Below are positions 1 through 10,409 of a stretch of DNA of 64,000 bases, in pieces. The stretch covers positions 384,537 through 448,536 of the forward strand of contig JAHBXB010000002.1 of assembly GCA_019636655.1 (NCBI GenBank), written 5' to 3'. The translations under genes were made by a program, and so were the position numbers. This DNA comes from Phycisphaeraceae bacterium. Lineage in GTDB: Bacteria; Planctomycetota; Phycisphaerae; Phycisphaerales; UBA1924. Under the pieces are notes generated by a model that was not told the origin of the DNA, searched no databases, and saw only the letters and a list, made by a program, of their open reading frames with translations. Position 1 is the stretch's first letter; each line of letters begins with the position of its first letter.

Positions 1-77
1 ATCCGTGAATGGGCGTACGCACGCACCTGGCTCGCTGCCGAAGTGGCCACGACCGAGCCGCCAGAGGCCGGGAACCC

Positions 78-81
<4 letters not shown>
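1..81 (+). CDS. ECF RNA polymerase sigma factor, C-terminal end (partial)
   Basis: The window opens inside a reading frame that ends with TGA at 79-81. The visible tail contains the string REWAYARTWLAAEV, which resembles the end of region 4 in planctomycetal ECF sigma factors, where a conserved W-x-x-A-R-x-W-L closes the DNA-binding helix. The stop codon overlaps the start codon of the kinase gene (ATGA at 78-81), so the two are translationally coupled. A sigma factor directly upstream of a TPR-carrying Ser/Thr kinase is a common pairing in Planctomycetota and suggests the kinase gates the sigma factor. Only 26 residues are visible, so the assignment rests on the motif and the neighbour. Confidence 0.7.
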
Positions 82-2522
<2,441 letters not shown>

Positions 2523-2644
2523 CGGCCTTGAAAAAACTTAGGGCCCGAGTGTCCTCCACCCCGGGAGTTCGTCGCCTCTTGTGGAGACGGGAAGGACCCC
2601 GGCCGGCCGCCGGGTCCGCGCACCCGTCAAACGGAGGTTCGCCC

Positions 2645-5410
2645 ATGTTCGAGACCACCCGCCGGGCACAGCGCCTCGCCGCGACTGGATCGATCACCGC
2701 CCTCGCCATCATGCTCGCCGCGACACCCTCGCTCGCGCAGGCCCCCGTCAACCAACCGGGCCCCGCGCTCGAAGGCGTCGCCGGGCCCGGTGATGCACCG
2801 CTCAAGGATGCGGTCGCACCCCTGTCGACCCGCCTCGGCGTGAAACTCCCCAACATCCCGGTCGTGAACCTCGACCCCGTCGATGTGCCACGCCTCGTAG
2901 CCGAGGACGCCGCGGAACCCACCGGCCGCCTGCGCGAGGGCGTCGCCGTCCCCTTCAAGTTCCACCCCGCGATGGGCGACATGCACGAGGTCCCCGGCGG
3001 CGGCTGGCTCTGGGTGCTCGATGTGCATGCCCCAGGCTCCTACGGCGTCCGCCTGCACCTCGCGGACTTCTCGCTCCCCGCCGGCGCCGAGGCGATCGTC
3101 TACGACCCGAAGATCCCCGACAACCTCCCCTCCCCCTACACCGGCAAGGGCCCGGACGGCACCGGCGAGTTCTGGGCGTGGACCAGTTGGAGCGACACCG
3201 CCCGCATCGAGGTCTACTACCCCAAGCCCATCGGCGATGCCCGCTTCAACGACCTGTTCACGATCGACCAGGCCATCCACATGTACCGCAACCCCATGAC
3301 CGGCCAGCCCGGCGAGACCGGCCTCCGCGAACTGGGCTGCCACAACGACCTGACGTGCTTCCCCAACTGGGTGAACGTCGGCGGCTGCGTCGGCCGCATG
3401 AGCTTCGTCCTCAACGGCTCCAGCTTCGCCTGCAGCGGCGCGATGATGAACAACACCTCCTCCGACCTCACCCCCTACTTCATGACCGCGCGCCACTGCA
3501 TGCAGGACAACACCGGTGCCCTGAACTCCCTGACGGTCTACTGGTTCTACCAGCGCGACGGCTGCACCGGTTCGATCCCCGTCATCGGCTCGGTCCCGCG
3601 CAGCGACCGCAGCACCTACGTCCGAACCGATAACGGCACCGACATGAGCATGGTCATGATCGAGGGCACCGTCCCCCGCAACCTCTGGTGGACCGGCAAC
3701 AACTCCGCCTCGATGGCCAACGGCACCGCCCTCACCGGCATCCACCACCCCGGAGGCACCCGCAAGCGCATCTCCTTCGGCACCCAGTACGACTGGCCCA
3801 ACTCCTGCGCCGCCACCAGCCTGTCGAGCGGCTTCCGCGTCGACTACACCTCCGGCACCACCGAGCCCGGCTCCTCCGGCTCGCCCCTGTTCATCTCCAA
3901 CGGCGCCTTCGTCGGTGTCGATTCCTGCGGCTTCGGCACCTGCCCCGGCAGCGGCTACGAGGCCGTCTACGGCTCCTGGTTCTCCGGCTACGGCGCCTTC
4001 CAGTCCTACGTGAACAACCCCGGCTCCGACGACTCCTACGAGAACAACGACACCTGCGGCGCCGCCACCAACCTCAACTCCTTCTTCAACGGCACGCTCT
4101 ACAGCCTCATCGTCAAGAGCACCGACGAGGATTGGTACCGCATCACCGTCCCCGCCTTCGGCAACTGCTCCTTCCACATCAACTTCACCCACGGCAACGG
4201 CGACATCGACATGGCCCTGCACGACGGCTGCGGCGGCGTCCTCGCCTCCTCCGCCGGCACCACCGACAACGAGACCGTCACCTGGACCAACCCGGGCTCC
4301 ACCGCCCGCGAGGTCTACCTCCGCGTCTACCTCTTCAACGACACCCGCAACATCTACTACCTCGACTTCGCCCGCTACGGCGCCACCGCCCCCAGCAACG
4401 ACTCCTGCGCCAACGCCGTCTCCATCCCCGCCGGCGGCCAGGGCAGCAACGCCAGCGGCAACACCACCGGCGCCACCACCGACGGCTCCACCAACTGCAG
4501 CACGTCCTCCATCGACGTCTGGTACAAGATCTCCGCCCCCTGCACCCGCACCGTCTCCCTCAACACCCAGACCAGCGCCTTCGATACCGTCCTCTCCGTC
4601 CACACCGGCTGCCCCGGCACCACCGCCAACCAGGTCGCCTGCAACGACGACGTCTCCCCCGGCGTCCTCTGGTCCAGCCTCTCGTTCACTGCCAATGGCG
4701 GCCAGACCTACTACGTCCGCGTCGCCGGCTACCAGGGCGCCTTCGGCAGCTACAACCTCGACTCCAACTACTCCTACGCCAGCAACGACCTCTGCGCCAA
4801 CTCCATCGACGTGCCCCCCGGCAGCTACCAGTTCAACAACTGCACCTGCGAGACCGACGGCCCGCCCGATGACGCCTGCCTCGCCTTCGGCAGCAACCAG
4901 ATCTACCGCGACTTCTGGCTCGGCTTCATCCCCGACTGCTACGGCACCATCGAACTCAACACCATCGGCAGCAACTTCGACACCAAGATCGCTATCTACG
5001 CCAACGCCAACAACGCCACCTGCCCGCCCGGTCCCAACTCCGCCATCGCCTGCAACGACGACATCAGCCCCACGAACCTGCAGTCGCAGACCTCCACCCC
5101 GTGCGTCCCCGGCCAGCGCTACGTCTTCCGCATCGGCTCATTCAACGCCAACGTCGGACAGGCCGGACTGGTCAACATCATCTACACCCCCAACACCCCC
5201 TGCATCCCGCCCCCGCCGTGCGCCCCGGACCTCGACCACGACGGACAGATCACCCCCTCCGACATCGCGATCTTCATCAACCTCTGGAGCTCCAGCATCG
5301 CCGGCGGCACGCTCGAGGGCGACTTCGACGGCAGCGGCACCGTCGATCCCTCCGACATCGCCACCTTCATCAACGCGTGGCTGAACGCCCTCACCAACGG
5401 TTGCCCGTAG
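2645..5410 (+). CDS. Secreted trypsin-like serine protease with dockerin-like C-terminus
   Basis: 921 aa. The start at 2645 follows a good ribosome site (CGGAGG) and gives a signal peptide ending near SLAQA. Residues about 190-440 form a lysyl-endopeptidase-like chymotrypsin fold: catalytic His284 in TARHC, probable Asp333 in GTDMSM, and nucleophile Ser411 in GSSGSP, with several cysteine pairs typical of exported enzymes. After it come Asn/Cys-rich modules that look like bacterial pre-peptidase C-terminal domains (about 455-590, 590-720 and 725-850). The last 60 residues hold two calcium-loop repeats (DLDHDGQITPSDIA and DFDGSGTVDPSDIA), the same tail as in the 6729-9032 gene. Likely an extracellular or surface protease exported through Sec and possibly T2SS. 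A terminator hairpin follows the stop. Confidence 0.88.
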   Translation: MFETTRRAQRLAATGSITALAIMLAATPSLAQAPVNQPGPALEGVAGPGDAPLKDAVAPLSTRLGVKLPNIPVVNLDPVDVPRLVAEDAAEPTGRLREGVAVPFKFHPAMGDMHEVPGGGWLWVLDVHAPGSYGVRLHLADFSLPAGAEAIVYDPKIPDNLPSPYTGKGPDGTGEFWAWTSWSDTARIEVYYPKPIGDARFNDLFTIDQAIHMYRNPMTGQPGETGLRELGCHNDLTCFPNWVNVGGCVGRMSFVLNGSSFACSGAMMNNTSSDLTPYFMTARHCMQDNTGALNSLTVYWFYQRDGCTGSIPVIGSVPRSDRSTYVRTDNGTDMSMVMIEGTVPRNLWWTGNNSASMANGTALTGIHHPGGTRKRISFGTQYDWPNSCAATSLSSGFRVDYTSGTTEPGSSGSPLFISNGAFVGVDSCGFGTCPGSGYEAVYGSWFSGYGAFQSYVNNPGSDDSYENNDTCGAATNLNSFFNGTLYSLIVKSTDEDWYRITVPAFGNCSFHINFTHGNGDIDMALHDGCGGVLASSAGTTDNETVTWTNPGSTAREVYLRVYLFNDTRNIYYLDFARYGATAPSNDSCANAVSIPAGGQGSNASGNTTGATTDGSTNCSTSSIDVWYKISAPCTRTVSLNTQTSAFDTVLSVHTGCPGTTANQVACNDDVSPGVLWSSLSFTANGGQTYYVRVAGYQGAFGSYNLDSNYSYASNDLCANSIDVPPGSYQFNNCTCETDGPPDDACLAFGSNQIYRDFWLGFIPDCYGTIELNTIGSNFDTKIAIYANANNATCPPGPNSAIACNDDISPTNLQSQTSTPCVPGQRYVFRIGSFNANVGQAGLVNIIYTPNTPCIPPPPCAPDLDHDGQITPSDIAIFINLWSSSIAGGTLEGDFDGSGTVDPSDIATFINAWLNALTNGCP

Positions 5411-5436
5411 TCCCCACCAATCCAATCCCCTCCCCA

Positions 5437-5464
5437 CGCCCCGCCCCGCAAGGCGGGGCGTTTT
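5437..5464 (+). terminator. Rho-independent terminator after the protease gene
   Basis: A 9-bp perfect GC stem (5437-5445 with 5452-5460) with a 6-nt loop is followed by TTTT at 5461-5464, 26 bases after the protease stop codon. The U-run is short, but stem and position fit an intrinsic terminator. Confidence 0.8.
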
Positions 5465-5630
5465 CGTTCCGCACTGCGCCAAACACTCGCGCCTCGCGGC
5501 ACACGTCCCGAATTCTGGATATCACCCTCAGTCTTTGCCCTGCCGTGACTCGAACAGTGCCCTCAGATCAGCCGATCAGCCCCTTCCCCGGCTCACGCAT
5601 TCTTGATGCAACGCGGCGGGTTGTGCTCCA

Positions 5631-5636
5631 TACAAT
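5631..5636 (+). promoter_or_regulatory. -10 box (TACAAT), leaderless start of HxlR gene
   Basis: TACAAT matches the -10 consensus at five of six positions and ends 6 nt before the ATG at 5643. No Shine-Dalgarno is present, so transcription would begin at or next to the start codon. No convincing -35 element is seen at normal spacing. Confidence 0.55.
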
Positions 5637-5642
5637 CTCTTC

Positions 5643-6080
5643 ATGATCCGTGCAGCCCCTTTGCGTGCCGCCAAACTCCCAGCCCCACCGCCCTCCCCAC
5701 TCGCCACCCCCGCAGCGCCGCCCGCGGCCGTCGCCAAGGTCGATGCGCCGCGCGCCAAGCAGCAGCAGTGCCCGGTGCAGCGAGCCCTGGAAGTCATCGC
5801 TTCCAAGTGGGCCATCCTGATCCTGCACCACCTCCAGAACGGTCCCGTCCGCTTCAGCGCCCTGCAGCGCGAACTCCAGGGTGTGTCGCAGAAGGTCCTC
5901 TCCCAGCAACTCCGCCGCCTGGAGCACCACGGCCTGGTCGTCCGCCGCGTTCACCCGACCGTGCCCCCGAGCGTGGAGTACTCCGCGACCCCCGCCGCCC
6001 TTGAACTCAAGCCGGCGCTCAAGTCGCTCTGCGAGTGGGCCCAGACCTACATGCCCACGCCCGCCGACACCCAGGCCTGA
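5643..6080 (+). CDS. HxlR-family winged-helix transcriptional regulator
   Basis: 145 aa. After a Pro/Ala-rich N-terminal tail of about 40 residues, the rest is a full HxlR domain: CPVQRALEVIASKWAILIL opens it, with the family's conserved Cys and the S/GxKW pattern, followed by the recognition helix region (QKVLSQQLRRLEHHGLV) and the beta wing (RRVHPTVPPSVEYSATP). HxlR proteins are dimeric regulators, often sensing redox or reactive aldehydes through the N-terminal Cys. The gene stands alone between a terminator and a hypothetical gene, so no target can be read from the context. The start at 5643 has no ribosome site but sits 6 nt after a -10 box. The long low-complexity N-terminal tail is unusual for the family. 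Confidence 0.9.
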   Translation: MIRAAPLRAAKLPAPPPSPLATPAAPPAAVAKVDAPRAKQQQCPVQRALEVIASKWAILILHHLQNGPVRFSALQRELQGVSQKVLSQQLRRLEHHGLVVRRVHPTVPPSVEYSATPAALELKPALKSLCEWAQTYMPTPADTQA

Positions 6081-6152
6081 CCGCGATCGCAGGGAATCTT
6101 CATCGCGCGAGCGCATCTGTGCGCCAAATCGCGATGGTGCGCGCCCCCGCGC

Positions 6153-6180
6153 TTGCACCGCCCGCAACCCGCACTATCTT
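6153..6180 (+). promoter_or_regulatory. Possible promoter (TTGCAC, 16 nt, TATCTT)
   Basis: A TTGCAC hexamer at 6153-6158 and TATCTT at 6175-6180 are separated by 16 nt, upstream of the gene starting at 6254. The match to sigma-70 consensus is partial. Confidence 0.35.
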
Positions 6181-6253
6181 CCACCTCGTCCGGAGCACCC
6201 GCGCTCGGCGCCGTCGCGCCGCTCGCGCTGCCCAACGAAGGGGGAATCTCTCA

Positions 6254-6754
6254 ATGAACGCACCAGCCGCCCACCCTCGCGAATCCGCACCCGCCCCGCG
6301 CACCCGCCAACTGCACGACGCCCGCCGCGCCGCCCTCGAATCCCTTACCCGCCTCGCGGCCGACACCACCAACCCGCGCGAAGCCCGGCTCGCCGCCGAG
6401 GCGATCCTCGCCATCGACGACGACATCTTCGATTCTGACTCCGAGTTCGAGCCCGCGCCCGCCCCGCCCAAGCCCGCCGATCTCAAGCCGACCAACCCCC
6501 GGTCCCCCGCCCCCGATTCTCCCGACCCGCGCGATCTGCCCGCCCCCGCCGCGGAGCCGCCGCGCGCACGGCCCACTCCACACCCGACTCAATCCCTGGC
6601 CGACCTCATCGCCAACCGCCTCGATCCGCTCCGTGCGTCACTCCCCGGCGAATCGCTCCAACTCACCCAGCGCGCAGGAACGCTCTCCCGCCTCGACCGC
6701 GCGGCGCCGCCTTCATCCGGCCGCCCCGCTACAGGCTCGCCAGCCAGTCGTTGA
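6254..6754 (+). CDS. Small proline-rich hypothetical protein
   Basis: 166 aa, not recognised. The start is supported by a purine-rich ribosome site (AAGGGGGA) 9 nt upstream. Residues about 15-60 are helical and charged (arginine/alanine rich, ending in an acidic IDDDIFDSDSEFE stretch). Residues 60-110 are Pro/Ala-rich linker, and residues about 110-140 form a second short helical segment (SLADLIANRLDPLR). No signal peptide or membrane segment. The 3' end overlaps the convergent dockerin-protein gene by 26 bp, so the true C-terminus may be shorter in related genomes. It could be a small cytoplasmic regulator, but nothing in the sequence shows a function. Confidence 0.55.
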   Translation: MNAPAAHPRESAPAPRTRQLHDARRAALESLTRLAADTTNPREARLAAEAILAIDDDIFDSDSEFEPAPAPPKPADLKPTNPRSPAPDSPDPRDLPAPAAEPPRARPTPHPTQSLADLIANRLDPLRASLPGESLQLTQRAGTLSRLDRAAPPSSGRPATGSPASR

Positions 6755-9032
6755 TGAACGTCGCGATGTCCGACGGTTCAACCGATCCGTTCCCGTCCCA
6801 ATCCGCCGTGGGCGATGTGCCCCCGGAGAGGGCCGCGAACCACGTGTTGATGAACGCGGCGATATCCGATGGGTCGACCGAGCCGTTCCGGTCGAAGTCG
6901 CCCGGCTTGAAGAAGGGCACCAGCGCCATGAGCACGTTGTACGCCTGGTCCGATCCCGAACCCCCCGGCGCGGAGGGATCCACATACTGCCCGTCACCGT
7001 TGAAGTCGTACACGATCTTCGCCCGGAACACCAGCGCGCCCAACGTCGCGTTGGATCCAAACGGCGCGCTCGCCGGGTTCGCCCCGGGGAACGCGTCCTG
7101 CACGATGTTCCCCGACCACACCGCCCCGGAGTCCGCCGAGTCGCTGTCCGCCAGGCCCATGAACTGCACCTGGTAGTTGCGGCGCCCGTTCAGCCCGAAC
7201 ACCACGTCCCCAGTCTTGTACAGCATCTCCAACGCGTACCCGCCCGTGCCCGGGTTGTAGTTCGCACGCAGCAGCGCCACCGTCTTGTTCGCCAGCGGAC
7301 CGCCCGTCGTGTTCAGCGCCACCGTCGACAGGAAGTACAGGTTCCCCGCCCGGTCCATCGCCGGCGCCGAGATCGACGGCCCGCTCGACGAGCCCGGGAA
7401 CACCTCCGACCGCAGCGCCAGACGCCCAATCGGCGTCGCATCCACGATCCCGTCCCCCTCTCCCGTGTCGCCCGTCCCCGGAACCCCGTCCAGCCCGAAG
7501 TCGCCGCGGATCGCCTTGCTCAGCCCGCCAGCGGACCCCGAGGCGCCGCCCGTGTGCGCCGCCACCGTCCACGCCACGTCGCCCGTCGCCGCGCTCACCC
7601 GCGCCACCGCGATGTAGTTGTCCTGACTCTGCGGCAGCGACCCGCCCCCGCCCGTCGCGGCCACCGTCGCCGCCGCCAGCAGGTCGCCCCCGGGCAGCAC
7701 CGTGATCGCCGCCTGGCCGTTCCCGCCGCGGAACGCCACCTGGCTCTGGTAGTGCGTGAACTCGTGCGCCGAGATCGGCGCAAACGTCGCCCCCGGCGAG
7801 TACCCGTCCGTCGGGTCCACGATCTGCGAACTCGACAGCGGCAGGCTGATGCGCTGCTGGCTGTCCACCGTCCCATCCTTGTTCACCGCGAACAGGCAGA
7901 TCCCCCGGGTGGTTGTGTTGTTGTCGGTCCTCGACAGCGCGGCCCCCGTGCCGGCGTCGTTGGTCCCGTTCGCCAGCCGCGGGAAGATCGTCGCGGCGAA
8001 CGTCATCGTCCCGCGCACCGACCCCGTCGGCGCGGGGAGGTGATCCCGCGTCGTCGCGGTGGTCCCCGCCGTCGGCTCGTACACCATGTTCGAGGCGAAG
8101 TCCGCCGCGAGCATCACCGGCCGTCCCGCCACCGAGCTGGGGATGATCGTCGGGGTCGACAGCGTCGTCGACGAGTTCGCCGCCGTCTCCAGCACGACCT
8201 GCGTCGCCGGCCCGTCCGCCGCCGTGGCGTTCGACCCGCCCTGCAGCAACTGGTTCACCTTGGTCAGGTCCCGCAGCGCCGAGTTCACCCGCACCAGGTT
8301 CTTGTTCAGCAGGCGGGAGGAACTGATCAGCCCCTGGCTGTCCGCCAGCACGTGCACGTTGCCGTCGTCGTCCACCCCGCCCAGCCCCATCGACGCCGTT
8401 GCGATGTTGCCCGCGGCTGTCGAGGGCCGGTTGCTCAGCGCCACGAACCTCGACACGTACAGGCGCGTCGGCCGCCGCACCGCGACCCCCACCACCCCGG
8501 TGATGATGTTGTTCTCATCGTCGCTGTTCCCGAACACCGTGTCCGGCCCCCCGCCGAACTCCATCATCGCCGCGCCGAACCGGAACACGCGCAGCCCCGC
8601 CGTGCTCAGCGTGCCGTAGTTGCCCGTCCCGTCGTCAGTCGGCGTGCTGTTGAACTGCGTGTTGACCCCCTGCCCCGCCGTCCGCCACGCCTGGTACGTC
8701 GGCCGGATGATCGGCCCGTATCCGAAGACGTTCGATGCCGCCTGCGCCCCGATGAGATGATTGAAGTACACGATCCCCGTGCTCGTCGAACGCGACGACT
8801 TGAGGATCGGCCCGATCGCGTACTTGCCGCCCCACGACGACGTGACCGTCTGCAGGTCGACTACGAAGTCCTTCTCCTGCATCGACGGCACGCTCGTTCG
8901 GTAGGCGTCCAGGGCATCCCCCGGAAGGCCCCCGGTCGTGATCACCGAGTCCTGCGCGTGAGCAAGGCACGTCAGCGACAGCAGCGCGCCGGCGGCGACG
9001 CAGAGATGGCGGGCGGGGTTGGACTTCGGCAT
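6729..9032 (-). CDS. Secreted protein with dockerin-like C-terminal repeats
   Basis: 767 aa. Two in-frame ATGs exist (9047 and 9032). The second is preferred because CAGGAG lies 7 nt upstream of it and it gives a clean signal peptide ending at AHAQ. The body (about residues 30-690) has no catalytic motif I recognise; it reads like a beta-rich adhesin or structural protein with many Asn, Thr and Gly residues. The C-terminal 70 residues contain two calcium-loop repeats (DFDRNGSVDPSDIA and DWDGNGSVEPSDIA), nearly identical to those of the serine protease at 2645-5410. The shared tail suggests a common anchoring or export fate. It lies just downstream of the T2SS operon but has its own -10-like site and a leader of about 100 nt. 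Confidence 0.82.
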   Translation of the reverse strand: MPKSNPARHLCVAAGALLSLTCLAHAQDSVITTGGLPGDALDAYRTSVPSMQEKDFVVDLQTVTSSWGGKYAIGPILKSSRSTSTGIVYFNHLIGAQAASNVFGYGPIIRPTYQAWRTAGQGVNTQFNSTPTDDGTGNYGTLSTAGLRVFRFGAAMMEFGGGPDTVFGNSDDENNIITGVVGVAVRRPTRLYVSRFVALSNRPSTAAGNIATASMGLGGVDDDGNVHVLADSQGLISSSRLLNKNLVRVNSALRDLTKVNQLLQGGSNATAADGPATQVVLETAANSSTTLSTPTIIPSSVAGRPVMLAADFASNMVYEPTAGTTATTRDHLPAPTGSVRGTMTFAATIFPRLANGTNDAGTGAALSRTDNNTTTRGICLFAVNKDGTVDSQQRISLPLSSSQIVDPTDGYSPGATFAPISAHEFTHYQSQVAFRGGNGQAAITVLPGGDLLAAATVAATGGGGSLPQSQDNYIAVARVSAATGDVAWTVAAHTGGASGSAGGLSKAIRGDFGLDGVPGTGDTGEGDGIVDATPIGRLALRSEVFPGSSSGPSISAPAMDRAGNLYFLSTVALNTTGGPLANKTVALLRANYNPGTGGYALEMLYKTGDVVFGLNGRRNYQVQFMGLADSDSADSGAVWSGNIVQDAFPGANPASAPFGSNATLGALVFRAKIVYDFNGDGQYVDPSAPGGSGSDQAYNVLMALVPFFKPGDFDRNGSVDPSDIAAFINTWFAALSGGTSPTADWDGNGSVEPSDIATFINDWLASL

Positions 9033-9141
9033 TTCAGACTCCTGCATCGGTCCGATTACGCCCCAAGTGTCCCGAATGTTCTACGAACCTCGGAAGCCCA
9101 GGGGCGCAGTCCGACCGTCGGTGGACGTCGGACACTCCAAA

Positions 9142-9147
9142 AGTCTA
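9142..9147 (-). promoter_or_regulatory. -10-like TAGACT upstream of dockerin-protein gene
   Basis: TAGACT on the minus strand in the gap between the TPR lipoprotein gene and the dockerin gene; the predicted leader is about 100 nt. The same hexamer occurs upstream of three other genes here (34783, 44905, 33466 minus). Confidence 0.35.
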
Positions 9148-9158
9148 CACCCTGCCGC

Positions 9159-9800
9159 TCATTGTGCGAGGTTTCCGCCGTCCGCGGCCATCTTCGCGTC
9201 GATCCGCGACTTCTCCCGCAGGAAGAACTCCCGCCACTTGGGGTCGGTCTCCAGCAGCAGCGCCCGCTGCAGCCGCCGGGCCGTCACGTCGTTAGTCCGC
9301 AGCAGGATGTGCGTGTCCAGCCGGATCGAGTACCGCAGCGCATCGAGGTAGTTCTCGTCCCGGTCCAGCGCCAGCGTGTAGTACCGCGCCGCCTCGTCCG
9401 CGTAGCCCCGCTGCTCCCACAGCACCCCCAGGTTGAACATCGGCCTGGGGTCCTTGGGGGACAAGTCGCCCGCCATGCGGAACGCCGACGCCGCCTCCAT
9501 CCCCTCGCCCTTGGCCAGCAGCAGCGCCCCCATGTTGTTCCACACCATGGGCATCTCGCGGTACTGCTCCAGCGACTGGCGGTACAGCGAGATCGCCTCG
9601 TCGGGCTTGTTGTTCTTCTCCGCCGTCTGCGCCGCGAATGCCAGGCTCCTCGCCTTGTCGAAGCGGGCCGACATCTCGGAGTAGTTGGGCGGATCGATGA
9701 ACTGCTGCTTCGTGTTGCTGCACCCGGCGAGCGCCGCCGCGCCCATCGTCAGCAGGAGCGGCAGGGTCCAGGTCCGGCGTGTGCAGGTGCGGTCGGTCAT
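9159..9800 (-). CDS. TPR-repeat lipoprotein, last gene of the T2SS operon
   Basis: 213 aa. The N-terminus is a lipoprotein signal peptide with lipobox LAGC at about residues 24-27, so the mature protein is lipid-anchored. Residues about 55-160 form at least three TPR units (AISLYRQSLEQYREMPMVW, AASAFRMAGDLSPKDPRPMFNLG, AARYYTLALDRDENYLDALR). The gene starts 3 bp after the GspM-like gene ends. TPR lipoproteins act as pilotins or assembly factors for secretins in type IV pilus and T2S systems (PilF/PilW type), so a pilotin role here is a reasonable inference, though not shown by sequence alone. Start is supported by GGGAG upstream. Confidence 0.78.
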   Translation of the reverse strand: MTDRTCTRRTWTLPLLLTMGAAALAGCSNTKQQFIDPPNYSEMSARFDKARSLAFAAQTAEKNNKPDEAISLYRQSLEQYREMPMVWNNMGALLLAKGEGMEAASAFRMAGDLSPKDPRPMFNLGVLWEQRGYADEAARYYTLALDRDENYLDALRYSIRLDTHILLRTNDVTARRLQRALLLETDPKWREFFLREKSRIDAKMAADGGNLAQ

Positions 9801-9803
9801 GAA

Positions 9804-10409
9804 CTAACTCCCCCGTTCCAGACGGGACAGGATGATGTCGGCGTTCCACTTCCCCGCGGACTCCGCCCCGGTTGCCGGCCGCAGCTCCAGTTTCTGCGTC
9901 TCCAGACCGGTGAGCCCGACCGGGTTCTCGCCCGTCGCCTTCGTGAGCCACGCGATCAGGGGCTGCGCGTGCGCCCCGGAGATGGCGATCGTGTACAGCT
10001 TCTTGTTCCCCTCCCCGTGCTGGCGCGTGCGGTCCTCTCGCTCGGTGATGTTCAGGGCCGGTCGCTTCGGCAGCCCGACCTGCTCCCCGAGCTGCTCGAG
10101 CTTCGAGAGGATCTCGGGATCGGGCGCGTTCAGCTCGCGGCTCGCCGAGGAGGTCAGCCGGTGGTACTCGTCCACCAGCCCCCCGACGTTCGACGCCTGC
10201 CCCACCACGCCCTCGGCGCGCCACCGCGCCGCGCTCAGCGACTGCCACTTCAGCGACGCGTACCCGCCCGCCAGCAGCAGCGCGCACACCGATGCGAACA
10301 CGAGGTACCGCGGCTGGTTCGACCGGCGCGTCGACTCCGCGGCCATCGCCATCTCGAGCCGCGCCTCGTCCATCGTCGGCCCCAGGGGAGACTGCGGCGC
10401 ACCGGTCAT
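9804..10409 (-). CDS. gspM: GspM-like T2SS inner-membrane protein
   Basis: 201 aa. The start at 10409 overlaps the stop of the GspL-like gene (ATGA). One membrane helix near residues 35-57 (LVFASVCALLLAGGYASL) follows a short cytoplasmic tail, then a periplasmic region with a predicted coiled segment and a ferredoxin-like ending (KKLYTIAISGAHAQPLIAWLTKATGENP). That is the layout of GspM, which forms the inner-membrane platform with GspL. Sequence identity to known GspM is low, so the call rests mainly on topology, size and operon position between GspL-like and TPR lipoprotein genes. Confidence 0.65.
   Translation of the reverse strand: MTGAPQSPLGPTMDEARLEMAMAAESTRRSNQPRYLVFASVCALLLAGGYASLKWQSLSAARWRAEGVVGQASNVGGLVDEYHRLTSSASRELNAPDPEILSKLEQLGEQVGLPKRPALNITEREDRTRQHGEGNKKLYTIAISGAHAQPLIAWLTKATGENPVGLTGLETQKLELRPATGAESAGKWNADIILSRLERGS

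Noticed and set aside
2627-4603. A 658-codon open frame on the minus strand inside the serine protease gene.
   Set aside because: Gly/Ala/Val/Asp-rich shadow of a real gene with catalytic motifs; no start signals.
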